64,000 nucleotides of DNA from Roseovarius sp. 217 (GTDB lineage: Bacteria; Pseudomonadota; Alphaproteobacteria; Rhodobacterales; Rhodobacteraceae): positions 1,600,886 to 1,664,885 of the forward strand of contig NZ_CH902584.1 of NCBI RefSeq assembly GCF_000152845.1, read 5' to 3'. Each line of letters begins with the position of its first letter. Position 1 is the stretch's first letter. Made by a program: the position numbers and the translations under genes. Below the pieces are notes generated by a model. The model was given only the letters and a program-made list of their open reading frames with translations, searched no databases and was not told where the DNA came from. This document shows, in pieces, positions 1 to 8,409 of the stretch.

Positions 1-498
1 ATGCTCAAACGACTGGCCGAGACCGATCTGGGCACCCTGCGTTTTCGCGACCGCGTGGCCTTTGCCGTGCGCGCCCGGCTTGAGGCGGTTGAAGATCGTG
101 AACTTGTGCGCCGGGGCATGACCCTCTTTTCGTTGCCACCCTATGCCGCCGATGGCGCACGCGCCCTCTGGCAAACCGCCGATCACATCTGGACCGCGCT
201 TGGCGATACATCCGACGATGTGAATTGGTATACCAAACGCGCGACGCTCTCGGGTGTCTATGGCGCGACTGTGCTCTATTGGCTGGGGGATGACAGCGAT
301 GGGCACAGTCGCACATGGGAGTTTCTGGATCGCCGCATCGAGGGTGTGATGCAGATCGAAAAGCTCAAGGCGCAGGCGCGCGACAACCGGCTGGTGTCGG
401 GTCTCATGGCCGGCCCGCTCAGCTTTCTGAGCCGCATCCGCGCGCCACAGAGCGCGCAGCAAACAGGCATGCCAGGGCGCTGGAACCGACCGACATAA
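1..498 (+). CDS. COQ9 family protein, 3' part
   Basis: The reading frame is open from the first base of the window, so the true 5' end probably lies outside and the Met at position 1 may be internal. The 165 visible residues look like the C-terminal helical domain of COQ9-family proteins, the lipid-binding partners of ubiquinone biosynthesis hydroxylation. Supporting segments are the stretch around 'LPPYAADGARALWQTADHIW' (residues 45-64) and the 'DVNWYTKRATLSGVYGATVL' region (about 74-93). The tail is basic and low in complexity. A quinone oxidoreductase follows 16 bases later on the same strand. Family assignment is by remembered similarity only. Confidence 0.72.
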   Translation: MLKRLAETDLGTLRFRDRVAFAVRARLEAVEDRELVRRGMTLFSLPPYAADGARALWQTADHIWTALGDTSDDVNWYTKRATLSGVYGATVLYWLGDDSDGHSRTWEFLDRRIEGVMQIEKLKAQARDNRLVSGLMAGPLSFLSRIRAPQSAQQTGMPGRWNRPT

Positions 499-514
499 CG
501 ACAAAGGACCAAGG

Positions 515-1498
515 ATGACCAAGACAATGCAGGCCGTTGAAATCACACAGGCCGGTGGCCCCGAGGTATTGCAACCCACCACGCGTCCCATCCCTACGCC
601 CCGCGCGGGCGAGGTGGTGATCCGGCTGGCCTATGCTGGCGTTAATCGCCCCGATGCCCTGCAACGCGCCGGTCTCTATGCGCCGCCGCCGACCGCCTCT
701 GACCTTCCGGGGCTAGAGGGGGCGGGGGAAATCGTGGCGCTCGGTGCGGGCGTCAGCGATTGGGCGCTTGGCGATCAGGTCTGCGCTCTCTTGCCCGGCG
801 GCGGCTATGCCGACTATGTGGCCACGCCCGCCGCACATTGCCTGCCCGTGCCTCATGGCCTCAGCCTCAAACAGGCCGCCTGCCTGCCAGAAACCTTCTT
901 TACCGTCTGGTCCAACGTCTTTCAGCGCGGCGGGCTCAGGGCGGGCGAGCGCTTTCTGGTGCATGGCGGATCTTCCGGCATCGGCACCACGGCCATTCAA
1001 CTCGCCCACACCTTCGGCGCACGGGTCTTTACCACGGCAGGCAGCGCCGAGAAATGCCGCGTCTGCGAGGAATTGGGTGCCGAACGCGCGATCAACTACC
1101 ACGACGAGGATTTCACCGAGGTGCTATCCGCCGAGGGTGGCGCAGATCTCATCCTCGACATGGTCGGCGGCGATTACCTGCCCCGCAACGTCAAGGCGCT
1201 TGCCGATGATGGCCGCCTCGTGCAGATCGCATTCCTCCAAGGCCCCAAGATCGAGCTGAATTTCTCTCAGGTGATGATGCGCCGCCTGACGATCACCGGC
1301 AGCACCCTGCGTCCGCAAAGCGATCTCGCCAAGGCGCGGATTGCCGAGGCCTTGCGCGCCCATGTCTGGCCACTGCTCGAGGCAGGCCGCATTGCCCCGG
1401 TCATGGATTCCGAGTTTCCGCTGACCGAGGCCGCCGCCGCGCATGCCCGCATGGAATCGAGCGGCCATATCGGCAAGATCGTCCTCAAGGTCGCCTGA
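515..1498 (+). CDS. NAD(P)H quinone oxidoreductase, zinc-type MDR superfamily (PIG3/QOR-like)
   Basis: This 327-residue protein has the two-domain layout of medium-chain dehydrogenase/reductases. An N-terminal GroES-like fold runs over about residues 1-120 (motif 'YAGVNRPDALQRAGLY'). A Rossmann domain follows with the nucleotide-binding motif 'VHGGSSGIGTTAIQLA' near residue 150. The usual catalytic-zinc ligand set is not evident, which fits the zinc-free quinone oxidoreductase (PIG3) branch that reduces quinones with NADPH. An AGGA-like site ('aaggaccaagg') precedes the ATG at 515. It lies just downstream of the COQ9-like gene and is probably co-transcribed with it. The exact substrate cannot be read from the sequence. 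Confidence 0.88.
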   Translation: MTKTMQAVEITQAGGPEVLQPTTRPIPTPRAGEVVIRLAYAGVNRPDALQRAGLYAPPPTASDLPGLEGAGEIVALGAGVSDWALGDQVCALLPGGGYADYVATPAAHCLPVPHGLSLKQAACLPETFFTVWSNVFQRGGLRAGERFLVHGGSSGIGTTAIQLAHTFGARVFTTAGSAEKCRVCEELGAERAINYHDEDFTEVLSAEGGADLILDMVGGDYLPRNVKALADDGRLVQIAFLQGPKIELNFSQVMMRRLTITGSTLRPQSDLAKARIAEALRAHVWPLLEAGRIAPVMDSEFPLTEAAAAHARMESSGHIGKIVLKVA

Positions 1499-1542
1499 CC
1501 GGATCACGCGGCGCGGGACACTCGTCATCACGGTACAAAGTA

Positions 1543-1567
1543 AAAAGCCGCCCTTTGGGCGGCCCTT
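1543..1567 (-). terminator. Rho-independent terminator of the HU gene
   Basis: A 7-bp GC-rich inverted repeat (GCCGCCC at 1547-1553, GGGCGGC at 1557-1563, loop TTT) is followed on the minus strand by a run of five T. It lies 60 bases past the HU stop codon and so most likely ends that transcript. It may also stop read-through from the oxidoreductase gene. Confidence 0.75.
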
Positions 1568-1629
1568 ATGATCTTGGTGTGATCTTGCTCTGCTCTCGGT
1601 AAGCGGTATCGCTCCAGCAGGTCCGGGGA

Positions 1630-1917
1630 TCAGCCGTTCACGCTGTCCTTGAGTGCCTTGGCGATGGTCATCTTCACCACCTTGTCGGCCTCTTTCTTCA
1701 TCTGCTCGCCGGTGGCGGGATTGCGCACCATGCGCTCGGGGCGCTCGCGGCAATAGATCTTGCCAATGCCCGGCAGGGTCACGGCACCACCGGCGGAAAC
1801 TTCGCGGGTGATGATCGCAATCACCGAATCCAGCGCCGCGCCTGCGGTCTTCTTGTCACTGCCCATTTCATCGGCCAGTGCGGCCACGAGTTGGGTCTTG
1901 GTCATGGGTTTTGCCAT
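1630..1917 (-). CDS. HU-family DNA-binding protein
   Basis: A 95-residue histone-like protein of the HU/IHF family. It starts 'MAKPMTKTQLVAALADEMG' and contains the DNA-binding arm region 'RPERMVRNPATGEQM' around residues 60-74. The start at 1917 was chosen over an ATG 18 bases upstream because AAGGAGACC sits just ahead of it and homologues begin this way. HU proteins bend and compact DNA in the nucleoid, usually as dimers. The gene is monocistronic, with its own terminator downstream and a plausible promoter upstream. Compared with canonical HU the first residues are slightly extended, which is common in Rhodobacteraceae. Confidence 0.93.
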   Translation of the reverse strand: MAKPMTKTQLVAALADEMGSDKKTAGAALDSVIAIITREVSAGGAVTLPGIGKIYCRERPERMVRNPATGEQMKKEADKVVKMTIAKALKDSVNG

Positions 1918-1964
1918 TTTATGGTCTCCTTGCAACTGCCCTTCTCTTGGGCCTCATGCGCGTG

Positions 1965-1993
1965 ATTTAACGCTATGATGTGGTTAAACACAA
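1965..1993 (-). promoter_or_regulatory. Possible sigma-70-type promoter for HU
   Basis: Read on the minus strand, TTGTGT (1988-1993) and TTAAAT (1965-1970) are separated by 17 bases and lie about 50 bases ahead of the HU start. The match to the consensus is moderate (3/6 and 4/6), so this is a suggestion only. Confidence 0.3.
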
Positions 1994-2049
1994 CGCCTAG
2001 TGGGCAAAAGCAAGCGCTTTCGGCGGATTTTGTGCGGATTTCCGTGGGG

Positions 2050-3513
2050 TCAAAGGAAGGCTGTCTCCTCAAAGCTGCGCAATTTGCGGCTGTGGATGCG
2101 TTCGAGCGGCATCCGGCGCAGTGATTCCATCGCGCGAATCCCGATCATCAGATGCCGCGAGACCTGTGATTTGTAGAATTCCGACGCCATGCCGGGCAGT
2201 TTCAACTCGCCCTGCAACGGCTTGTCGGACACGCAGAGCAGCGTGCCATAGGGCACCCGGAACCGGAACCCGTTGGCGGCAATCGTGGCGCTCTCCATGT
2301 CGAGCGCGATGGCGCGCGATTGGCTCAGACGTTGCACCGGCCCGGACTGATCGCGCAACTCCCAGTTGCGATTGTCCACGCTGGCCACGGTTCCGGTGCG
2401 CATCACCCGCTTGAGACCAAACCCCTCCAATTGCGTCTCTGCCGCCACCGCGTCTTGCAGCGCGATCTGGATTTCAGCGAGCGCCGGGATGGGCACCCAG
2501 GCGGGCAGATCGGCATCGAGCACGCGATCCTCGCGCAAATAGGCATGAGCCAGCACGAAATCGCCCAAGGATTGCGAATTGCGCAGCCCTGCGCAATGGC
2601 CCACCATCACCCAGGCATGCGGGCGCAGCACGGCGATATGATCCGTCGCGGTCTTGGCATTGGATGGCCCGACCCCGATATTGACCAGCGTGATCCCCGA
2701 CCCATCCGCCCGCTTGAGATGATAGGCGGGCATCTGCGGCAATCGCTCGGGCGCCGGCAGCGGATCATCAGGCCCGGTGATCTCGGCATTGCCGGTGCTG
2801 ACAAAGGCGGTATAGCCGCTCTCGGCGTCCCCCAACATGCGCCGGGCATAGGTCTCGAATTCCGAGACATAGAACTGATAATTGGTAAACAGCACGTAAT
2901 TCTGGAAATGGCGGGGATCGGTCGCGGTGTAATGCGTGAGCCGTGCCAGCGAATAATCCACCCGTTGAGCTGTAAAAGGCGCAAGCGGTGCCGCCCCGTT
3001 TGGCACAGACACCCATGTGCCATTGACGATATCGTCATTGGTGGTCGCGAGATCCGGCACGTCAAAGTAATCGCGCAGGGTGAACTCGGCCGCCCCCTCC
3101 TGCGGCACACTCAGCCCCGCATCCTCCGCCACCGCGAAATGCACTGGCATCGGCGTGTCGGAAGTGCCGATCGTCACTCCAACGCTATGGTTGACCACGA
3201 GCAACCCGATCTGTTGCTCCAGATAGGCGCGGAACAGGTCGGGGCGCGTGATCGTCGCGGCATATGTGCCGGGGTTGGACACATGCCCGAAACTGAGCCG
3301 GCTGTCGACCTTGGCATAGGTTCCGGTGGTCAGGCGGATTTCGGGATAATAGGCGCGCACCCGGCCTATCGGCAGGTTCCCGGCCAGTGCCCGCGCAAAC
3401 GCCGCGCAGAGAAACTCCGTGCCCGCCGCATAGAGCTGACAGAGCCGATCCACAGCCGCGCGCGCGTCTGTGAACGCCTCCGGGGCGATCTCATCCGGGG
3501 TTTGCATGGTCAT
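2050..3513 (-). CDS. amn: AMP nucleosidase
   Basis: The product hydrolyses AMP to adenine and ribose 5-phosphate. The reading frame is open much further upstream, but the start at 3513 ('MTMQTPDEIAPEAF') is preceded by AGGAGA and gives 487 residues, close to the E. coli enzyme. The C-terminal half is a nucleoside-phosphorylase-type domain, including 'GVGPSNAKTATDHIAVLRPH', 'VMVGHCAGLRNSQSLGDFVL' and 'ALDMESATIAANGFRFRVPY', in which the Met-Glu-Ser-Ala segment is the nucleoside-binding motif. The N-terminal half is the AMN regulatory domain. It is divergent from the VOC/aldolase pair. Function is assigned with high confidence from overall similarity. Confidence 0.92.
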   Translation of the reverse strand: MTMQTPDEIAPEAFTDARAAVDRLCQLYAAGTEFLCAAFARALAGNLPIGRVRAYYPEIRLTTGTYAKVDSRLSFGHVSNPGTYAATITRPDLFRAYLEQQIGLLVVNHSVGVTIGTSDTPMPVHFAVAEDAGLSVPQEGAAEFTLRDYFDVPDLATTNDDIVNGTWVSVPNGAAPLAPFTAQRVDYSLARLTHYTATDPRHFQNYVLFTNYQFYVSEFETYARRMLGDAESGYTAFVSTGNAEITGPDDPLPAPERLPQMPAYHLKRADGSGITLVNIGVGPSNAKTATDHIAVLRPHAWVMVGHCAGLRNSQSLGDFVLAHAYLREDRVLDADLPAWVPIPALAEIQIALQDAVAAETQLEGFGLKRVMRTGTVASVDNRNWELRDQSGPVQRLSQSRAIALDMESATIAANGFRFRVPYGTLLCVSDKPLQGELKLPGMASEFYKSQVSRHLMIGIRAMESLRRMPLERIHSRKLRSFEETAFL

Positions 3514-3591
3514 GCCTGTCTCCTGCTCTGCGCACACAGGTTGACACGCGCTGGGGGCATGATCAAGCTGCCACCCAAGGAGCGCGCGCAA

Positions 3592-4035
3592 ATGGACTAC
3601 GAAACCGTCACCCCAGAGATACTCGGGGCCAGCCTGCGCGGGCTCGGTCTCAACCTGCTGGTGCGCGACGTGCTGGCCGAGTCCGCGTTTCTGACAGTGG
3701 TCTTTGACATGACGGCCCACCGGCTCAGCACGGATTTCGCAATCATGATCTATGGCGATCAGGTTATGCAACTGCATGCTGATCATACCTATGCCGCCAA
3801 TCCGATCCTTGGCCTTGTGCCCGAGCGTCCGCCGCGCGGAGCCGGGGCGTCCTTGCACCTTTTCGACAGCGATCCCGACACTGCTGCCGCCCGCGCCGAC
3901 GGTGCAGGCGGCATGATCCTGCAACCGCCCACCAACAAACCCCACGGGCTGCGCGAATGCTGCATCCTGTGCCCCAATGGCTATGCGTGGGTCGCCTCCC
4001 GGCCCCTGACCGCGACTGAAAGGACAACCCTATGA
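3592..4035 (+). CDS. VOC (glyoxalase/bleomycin-resistance fold) family protein
   Basis: A 147-residue protein with the beta-alpha-beta-beta-beta layout of the vicinal oxygen chelate superfamily. It ends with the typical 'ILCPNGYAWVASRPL' strand and contains an inner 'LHLFDSDPDTAAARADGAGG' segment. The start at 3592 follows AAGGAG by about nine bases; an in-frame ATG at 3559 is an alternative. Its stop overlaps the start of the class II aldolase gene by four bases (ATGA), so the two are translationally coupled and may act on the same small metabolite. The substrate is unknown. Confidence 0.7.
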   Translation: MDYETVTPEILGASLRGLGLNLLVRDVLAESAFLTVVFDMTAHRLSTDFAIMIYGDQVMQLHADHTYAANPILGLVPERPPRGAGASLHLFDSDPDTAAARADGAGGMILQPPTNKPHGLRECCILCPNGYAWVASRPLTATERTTL

Positions 4036-4787
4036 ACGTGACCAACCTGAAACCGAACATGGATCACTGGCAAGAGCGCGTGGATCTCGCCGCCGCCTTC
4101 CGCTGGACCGCACGCCTCAATATGCACGAGGCGGTGGCCAATCACTTCAGCCTCTCGATCAATGACGACGGCACCCGGTTCCTGATGAACCCCAACCAGA
4201 TGCATTTCGCCCGTATCCGCGCGAGCGACCTCATCGTTGTGGATGCTAATGACCCCGAAACGCTGGAGGGGCCGAACGCGCCTGATCCCACCGCTTGGGG
4301 CCTGCATGGCGGGCTGCACCGGCACTGCGCCCATGCCCGCTGCGCCATGCATGTGCATTCCATCCATGCCACTGTTCTCGCCAGCCTCGCTGACAGCCGT
4401 CTGCCGCCCATCGACCAGAACTGCGCCACTTTCTACAACCGGCATGTGGTGGATGAGGGCTATGGCGGGCTTGCGTTCGAGGATGAGGGCGTGCGCTGTG
4501 CCCGGCTCCTGATTGACCCAAGGAACAAGGTGCTGATCATGGGCAATCACGGCGTCATGGTGATCGGTGACAGCGTCGCCGACACGTTCAATCGCCTCTA
4601 TTATTTCGAGCGCGCCGCCGAAACCTATATCCGTGCCCTGCAAACCGGGCGGCCCCTGCGGGTGCTCTCGGACGCGGTCGCGGAAAAGACAGCTCAGGAA
4701 CTCGATGATTATCCCGGACAGGCCGATCGGCATCTGACGGAATTAAAGGCCATTCTGGATGCCGAAGGCTCGGATTACGCACATTGA
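4032..4787 (+). CDS. Class II aldolase/adducin family protein
   Basis: This 251-residue protein belongs to the zinc-dependent class II aldolase/adducin family. Visible features are the N-terminal 'AAAFRWTARLNMHEAVANHF' segment, the metal-ligand histidines in 'MHVHSIHATVLASL' near residue 105, and the later 'MGNHGVMVIGDSVADTFNRLYY' segment that supplies the third histidine. Members cleave or epimerise sugar phosphates or decarboxylate related acids. Several Rhodobacteraceae homologues are annotated only as hypothetical aldolases, so the substrate is left open. It is coupled by an ATGA overlap to the VOC gene. Confidence 0.87.
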   Translation: MNVTNLKPNMDHWQERVDLAAAFRWTARLNMHEAVANHFSLSINDDGTRFLMNPNQMHFARIRASDLIVVDANDPETLEGPNAPDPTAWGLHGGLHRHCAHARCAMHVHSIHATVLASLADSRLPPIDQNCATFYNRHVVDEGYGGLAFEDEGVRCARLLIDPRNKVLIMGNHGVMVIGDSVADTFNRLYYFERAAETYIRALQTGRPLRVLSDAVAEKTAQELDDYPGQADRHLTELKAILDAEGSDYAH

Positions 4788-4887
4788 ACCATCTCAGAAC
4801 AACCTGACAGACCCCGTCGGTTCGACACCGTGCAGAAACCGCGCGGGGGGCAGGTCTTGGCCTGATCGGGGCTTTGACCCTACGCGA

Positions 4888-4919
4888 TCATGAGGCGCCT
4901 TCTTCCGCGCGCCTCATGA
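4888..4919. terminator. Perfect inverted repeat between converging genes, probable terminator
   Basis: An 11-bp perfect inverted repeat (TCATGAGGCGC at 4888-4898 and its complement at 4909-4919, loop 10 bases) lies between the convergent aldolase and transglycosylase genes. There is no T-run, so termination is inferred from position and symmetry only. Confidence 0.45.
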
Positions 4920-4948
4920 CGTGGGACAAACGCCAGCCCTGGACAAGA

Positions 4949-5434
4949 TCACGCAGACCGCAGCCCCGTTTCCACCAGCAATCCCTTGCGCTTGGCCTCG
5001 TAATAATACCCCCGCGCGTACCACATGATCGCGGCATCGGGGTTGCCATCCGCCACAATATAGGCCCCGCGCAGATACTTGACCCCGTATTTCAGATTGG
5101 TCTCGGCCTCGAGCAACTCGGACGCAGGCCCCCTGTGCCCCATGCCCCGCGCGGTCTGTGGCAGGATCTGCAACAACCCGTAATAGGGCCCGTTGCGCGC
5201 GCCGGGACGATGCGTGCTCTCGCGGATCGCCAGCCGATGCACCAAACTGCGCGGCACCTGATAATGATCGGCATAAGTGTTGATCAACCGTCGCAACTCG
5301 GGCGTTTCATTCGGGTAAAGCGGCGGATCGAACGGGGTGTTCCGAGTGGATACCTCCGAGTCGGACGCGGCGCAGGCGGCCAGCGGTGCGATAGCGATGA
5401 GACCCAGAACAAGACGGCGACTGATAAAAGACAT
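4949..5434 (-). CDS. Small SLT-domain lytic transglycosylase lipoprotein
   Basis: The 161-residue product begins with a lipoprotein signal peptide ending in the lipobox L-A-A-C (Cys21), so it should be anchored to the outer membrane. The mature part is a compact SLT domain: 'LVHRLAIRESTHRPGARNG' carries the catalytic Glu, followed by 'YYGLLQILPQTARGMG' and 'NLKYGVKYLRGAYIVADG'. It would cleave peptidoglycan between MurNAc and GlcNAc. The start at 5434 is preceded by AGGAG. The frame is open upstream but lacks a signal sequence there. It is divergent from the SDR gene. Confidence 0.88.
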   Translation of the reverse strand: MSFISRRLVLGLIAIAPLAACAASDSEVSTRNTPFDPPLYPNETPELRRLINTYADHYQVPRSLVHRLAIRESTHRPGARNGPYYGLLQILPQTARGMGHRGPASELLEAETNLKYGVKYLRGAYIVADGNPDAAIMWYARGYYYEAKRKGLLVETGLRSA

Positions 5435-5561
5435 GGCGGCTCCTGAAAAAACGCTGCGCGCAAGATGCCCGCATCCACCTTTTCGCGCCAGAGCGCATTT
5501 CTGGCACCGGCGAAACACCGCCGCCTTGCCAATCTCCACGGCCCGCGCCATGTAAAGGGTT

Positions 5562-6416
5562 ATGACCCAAGCGCTTCTTTCCTTTGGCCACGGCTTTTCC
5601 GCCCGCGCCCTCGCCGCCCGACTTGTGCCGCAGGGTTGGGCCATCATCGGCACCACCCGCAGCGCCGACAAGGCCGAAGTTTTGCGCCATGAGGGCATCA
5701 CGCCCGCGCTTTGGCCCGAGGACGATCTTTCGCCCGTGCTGGCCTCGGTGACGCATCTCTTGATTTCCGCCGGACCGGACGCGGCAGGCGATCCGGTGCT
5801 GGCACGCTACCACGATGCGATTGCGCAGGCTGCGCCCCGGCTCGACTGGGTGGGCTATCTCTCGACCACCGGGGTTTACGGCGATCATGCCGGCGGTTGG
5901 GTGGATGAGGAAACCCCGCTCACCCCCTCGACCAGACGCGGCCAGATGCGGGTCACGGCCGAGGCGGCATGGCAGGCCATTCCCGGTCTGCCGCTGCATA
6001 TCTTTCGCCTTGCGGGCATCTATGGCCCCGGTCGCGGCCCGTTCGAAAAGGTGCGCCAAGGCACGGCGCGGCGGATCGTCAAACCCGGTCAGGTCTTTAG
6101 CCGCATCCATGTGGAGGATATCGCGCAGGTGCTCGAGGCCTCGATCAACCGGCCCAATCCGGGCGCGGTCTATAACCTCTGCGATGATGACCCCGCCCCG
6201 CCGCAGGACGTCATCGGCCATGCCGCCGAATTGCTGGGCCTGCCCTTGCCCGAAGCGGTGGCGTTTGACGAGGCCGAGATGACGCCGATGGCGCGATCGT
6301 TCTATGCGGAGTCAAAACGCGTCTCGAACCGCCGGATCAAAGAGGAGTTGGGGATAGAGCTCATTTACCCCGATTACCGATCCGGGTTGCAGGCGCTCTT
6401 GGCGGCTGGGGATTAA
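5562..6416 (+). CDS. SDR family NAD(P)-dependent oxidoreductase (YeeZ-like)
   Basis: A 284-residue atypical extended short-chain dehydrogenase. The N-terminal nucleotide-binding motif is 'LLSFGHGFSARALAARL', a GxGxxA variant. The segment 'YLSTTGVYGDHAGGWVDEET' holds the YGD...active-site-like region. 'FRLAGIYGPGRGPFEKVRQG' and 'SRIHVEDIAQVLEASI' are characteristic of the NAD-dependent epimerase/YeeZ family. The physiological substrate is unknown. It converges with purK, leaving nine bases between the stop codons. Confidence 0.83.
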   Translation: MTQALLSFGHGFSARALAARLVPQGWAIIGTTRSADKAEVLRHEGITPALWPEDDLSPVLASVTHLLISAGPDAAGDPVLARYHDAIAQAAPRLDWVGYLSTTGVYGDHAGGWVDEETPLTPSTRRGQMRVTAEAAWQAIPGLPLHIFRLAGIYGPGRGPFEKVRQGTARRIVKPGQVFSRIHVEDIAQVLEASINRPNPGAVYNLCDDDPAPPQDVIGHAAELLGLPLPEAVAFDEAEMTPMARSFYAESKRVSNRRIKEELGIELIYPDYRSGLQALLAAGD

Positions 6417-6424
6417 CGGCATAC

Positions 6425-7498
6425 TCAGCCCTTGGGCACGATCCGGTTGACATGGCCCATCTTGCGGCCCGCCTTGACTTCGGCCTTGCCATAGAGGTGC
6501 AGCGAGACGCCGGGCGCACGCGACAACTCGGGCGCGCGATCCATATCGGCCCCAATCAGGTTTTCCATCACCACATCGGCATAGCGGGTGCCATCGCCCA
6601 AGGGCCAGCCCGCCACGGCGCGGATATGCTGCTCGAACTGGTCGATGGCGCAGCCCTGTTGCGTCCAATGGCCGGAATTATGCACACGCGGCGCGATTTC
6701 ATTGACGATCAGCCCCTTGGGCGTCACGAAAAGCTCGACCCCCATCACCCCCACATATTTCAGGCTGTTGAGAATCTTGGCCGCCAAGAGCACCGCATCG
6801 GTGCGCTGCGCCGCCGTCAGGCGCGCGGGCACCGTGGTGGTGCGCAGGATACCGGCCTCATGCACATTCTCGCCGGGATCGTAACAGGCGACGTCGCCCG
6901 CGCTGTTGCGCGCGGCAATTACAGAGACCTCGTGTGAAAAGTCGATAAACCCCTCATAAATCGCCGCTTGTCCGCCCATATCGGCCAAGGCTTGCTCGGC
7001 ATCTGCGGCGGACATGATCCGCGCCTGCCCTTTGCCGTCATAGCCGAAACGCCGGGTCTTGAGAATCGCGGGCAGGCCGATTTCGTGCATCGCCTCGGCC
7101 ATGTCCACGGCATCGTCCACGGCCGCAAACGGGGCGGTCATCAGCCCCAGATCGCTCAGAAACGACTTTTCCAACAGCCGGTCCTGACTGACCCTGAGCG
7201 CGCGGCGGTCGGGGTGCACCGAGCGCATGCCCTCCAGCACATCGAGGGCTGTGGTGGGGATATTCTCAAACTCATAGGTGATCACATCGACCGCCTCGGC
7301 AAACCGCCGCAGCGCATCTTCGTCCGAATACTCGGCCTGAATATGGCGATGCGCCACATGGCTTGCGGGGCAATCGCCACCCGGCTCAAAGATCACGGTC
7401 CGGAACCCCAGTCGCGCAGCGGCGACCGAGAGCATGCGCCCCAGTTGCCCGCCGCCCAGAATTCCGATGGTGGCACCTGTCAACAGCATATCACTCAT
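6425..7498 (-). CDS. purK: 5-(carboxyamino)imidazole ribonucleotide synthase
   Basis: PurK carboxylates AIR to N5-CAIR with ATP and bicarbonate in de novo purine synthesis. The 357-residue ATP-grasp protein starts '[20 protein letters not shown]' and contains '[29 protein letters not shown]', typical of the C-terminal part (quoted pieces are residues near 270-300). The chosen start at 7498 overlaps the purE stop by eight bases (ATGAGTGA); an internal ATG at 7489 is possible. purE and purK form a two-gene operon whose products act in sequence. Confidence 0.95.
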   Translation of the reverse strand: MSDMLLTGATIGILGGGQLGRMLSVAAARLGFRTVIFEPGGDCPASHVAHRHIQAEYSDEDALRRFAEAVDVITYEFENIPTTALDVLEGMRSVHPDRRALRVSQDRLLEKSFLSDLGLMTAPFAAVDDAVDMAEAMHEIGLPAILKTRRFGYDGKGQARIMSAADAEQALADMGGQAAIYEGFIDFSHEVSVIAARNSAGDVACYDPGENVHEAGILRTTTVPARLTAAQRTDAVLLAAKILNSLKYVGVMGVELFVTPKGLIVNEIAPRVHNSGHWTQQGCAIDQFEQHIRAVAGWPLGDGTRYADVVMENLIGADMDRAPELSRAPGVSLHLYGKAEVKAGRKMGHVNRIVPKG

Positions 7499-7979
7499 CG
7501 CATGGCTCATCGGGAATCGAGGCCGAAAGGGCCGTGCGCCACGCATCAAGCCGCTGCGCGAGCTCCGCATCGGAATTGGCAAGGATCGCCGCCGCCATCA
7601 GCCCGGCATTGGCTGCACCCGCTGCCCCGATCGCCATCGTCGCCACCGGAAACCCCTTTGGCATCTGCACGATGGAATAGAGACTGTCGACGCCCGACAG
7701 CGCCCGCGTCTGCACCGGCACGCCGATCACGGGCACGCGGGTCTTTGACGCCATCATCCCCGGCAGATGCGCGGCCCCGCCCGCACCGGCGATAATCACC
7801 TGCAAGCCGCGTTCGACCGCCGTTTTGCCATACTCCCAGAGTCGATCCGGCGTGCGATGCGCCGAGACGATCTTGGTCTCGTAACGCACATCCAATTCAT
7901 CCAGAATCTGCGCCGCCTCGCGCATGGTGGACCAGTCCGATTGACTGCCCATGATGATGCCGATCTTAACGCCTGCCAT
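7491..7979 (-). CDS. purE: N5-carboxyaminoimidazole ribonucleotide mutase
   Basis: The 162-residue PurE class I enzyme converts N5-CAIR to CAIR. Diagnostic motifs are '[12 protein letters not shown]' near residue 8, '[16 protein letters not shown]' near residue 39 and '[25 protein letters not shown]' (residues about 66-90), which shape the nucleotide and carboxylate site. '[13 protein letters not shown]' closes the domain. It is first in the operon with purK, whose start lies within its last codons. Confidence 0.96.
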   Translation of the reverse strand: MAGVKIGIIMGSQSDWSTMREAAQILDELDVRYETKIVSAHRTPDRLWEYGKTAVERGLQVIIAGAGGAAHLPGMMASKTRVPVIGVPVQTRALSGVDSLYSIVQMPKGFPVATMAIGAAGAANAGLMAAAILANSDAELAQRLDAWRTALSASIPDEPCDE

Positions 7980-8025
7980 GAAACGCTCCCCGTCTGGAAG
8001 CGCGCACTATACTGATCACAGACCG

Positions 8026-8250
8026 CTACGCAATGATGTCCGGATAGAGCCGGTCCTCGATCCGCGCGATCATGTCCCGCAGCCACAGCTTCTTTTTCTT
8101 GAGCCGCTGCACCATCAACTGATCCGCCGTGCCCTTGTCCTGCAAGGCGCGGATGGCCTCATCCAAATCGCGATGCTCGCGGCGGAATTCCTCCAGCTCT
8201 ACGCGCAACACATCTTCGGATTTCATTGACAGGTCGCTATAGGCATTCAT
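8026..8250 (-). CDS. YdcH/DUF465 family small coiled-coil protein
   Basis: A 74-residue charged, helical protein with the DUF465 signature 'EEFRREHRDLDEAIRAL' followed by 'LMVQRLKKKKLWLRDMIARIED'. The family is widespread in alphaproteobacteria and has no settled function. The start at 8250 gives the family's usual length, with GAGGA upstream; the longer open frame to 8436 has no coding support. The gene is divergent from the small heat shock gene, with about 160 bases between them. Confidence 0.85.
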   Translation of the reverse strand: MNAYSDLSMKSEDVLRVELEEFRREHRDLDEAIRALQDKGTADQLMVQRLKKKKLWLRDMIARIEDRLYPDIIA

Positions 8251-8314
8251 GGCACGCGATTCCTCTGGGGTCGTGGAGATACAAGATACTGAATCGCACA
8301 GCTTTCGCAAAGCC

Positions 8315-8343
8315 CTTGCACGCATGCGGACCAAACCCCATAT
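8315..8343 (+). promoter_or_regulatory. RpoH (sigma-32) promoter for the small heat shock protein
   Basis: CTTGCA (8315-8320) and CCCCATAT (8336-8343) are separated by 15 bases and match the heat-shock consensus CTTGAAA-N13/14-CCCCATNT except for one base in the -35 element. It points at the hsp20 gene, whose ATG lies about 65 bases downstream, exactly where heat-shock control is expected. Confidence 0.65.
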
Positions 8344-8344
8344 T

Positions 8345-8376
8345 TCCCGTGCAGGCCGCCATAACGGGACCTGCAC
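8345..8376 (+). promoter_or_regulatory. Alternative hairpins in the hsp20 leader
   Basis: Two overlapping inverted repeats lie in the presumed 5' leader: TCCCGT (8345-8350) with ACGGGA (8364-8369), and GTGCAGG (8349-8355) with CCTGCAC (8370-8376). They share bases and so cannot both form. Alphaproteobacterial small heat shock mRNAs often carry RNA thermometers, but I cannot show that these helices sequester the ribosome site. Confidence 0.3.
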
Positions 8377-8409
8377 AATGGACGGTCGCTTAAGCTCAAG
8401 GACGTGTCG

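Noticed and set aside
2320..3591. Long plus-strand open frame (with the VOC gene at its 3' end) opposite AMP nucleosidase
   Set aside because: The first 424 codons are antisense to amn and give His/Arg-rich sequence without family similarity. Only the part from 3592 is a gene.
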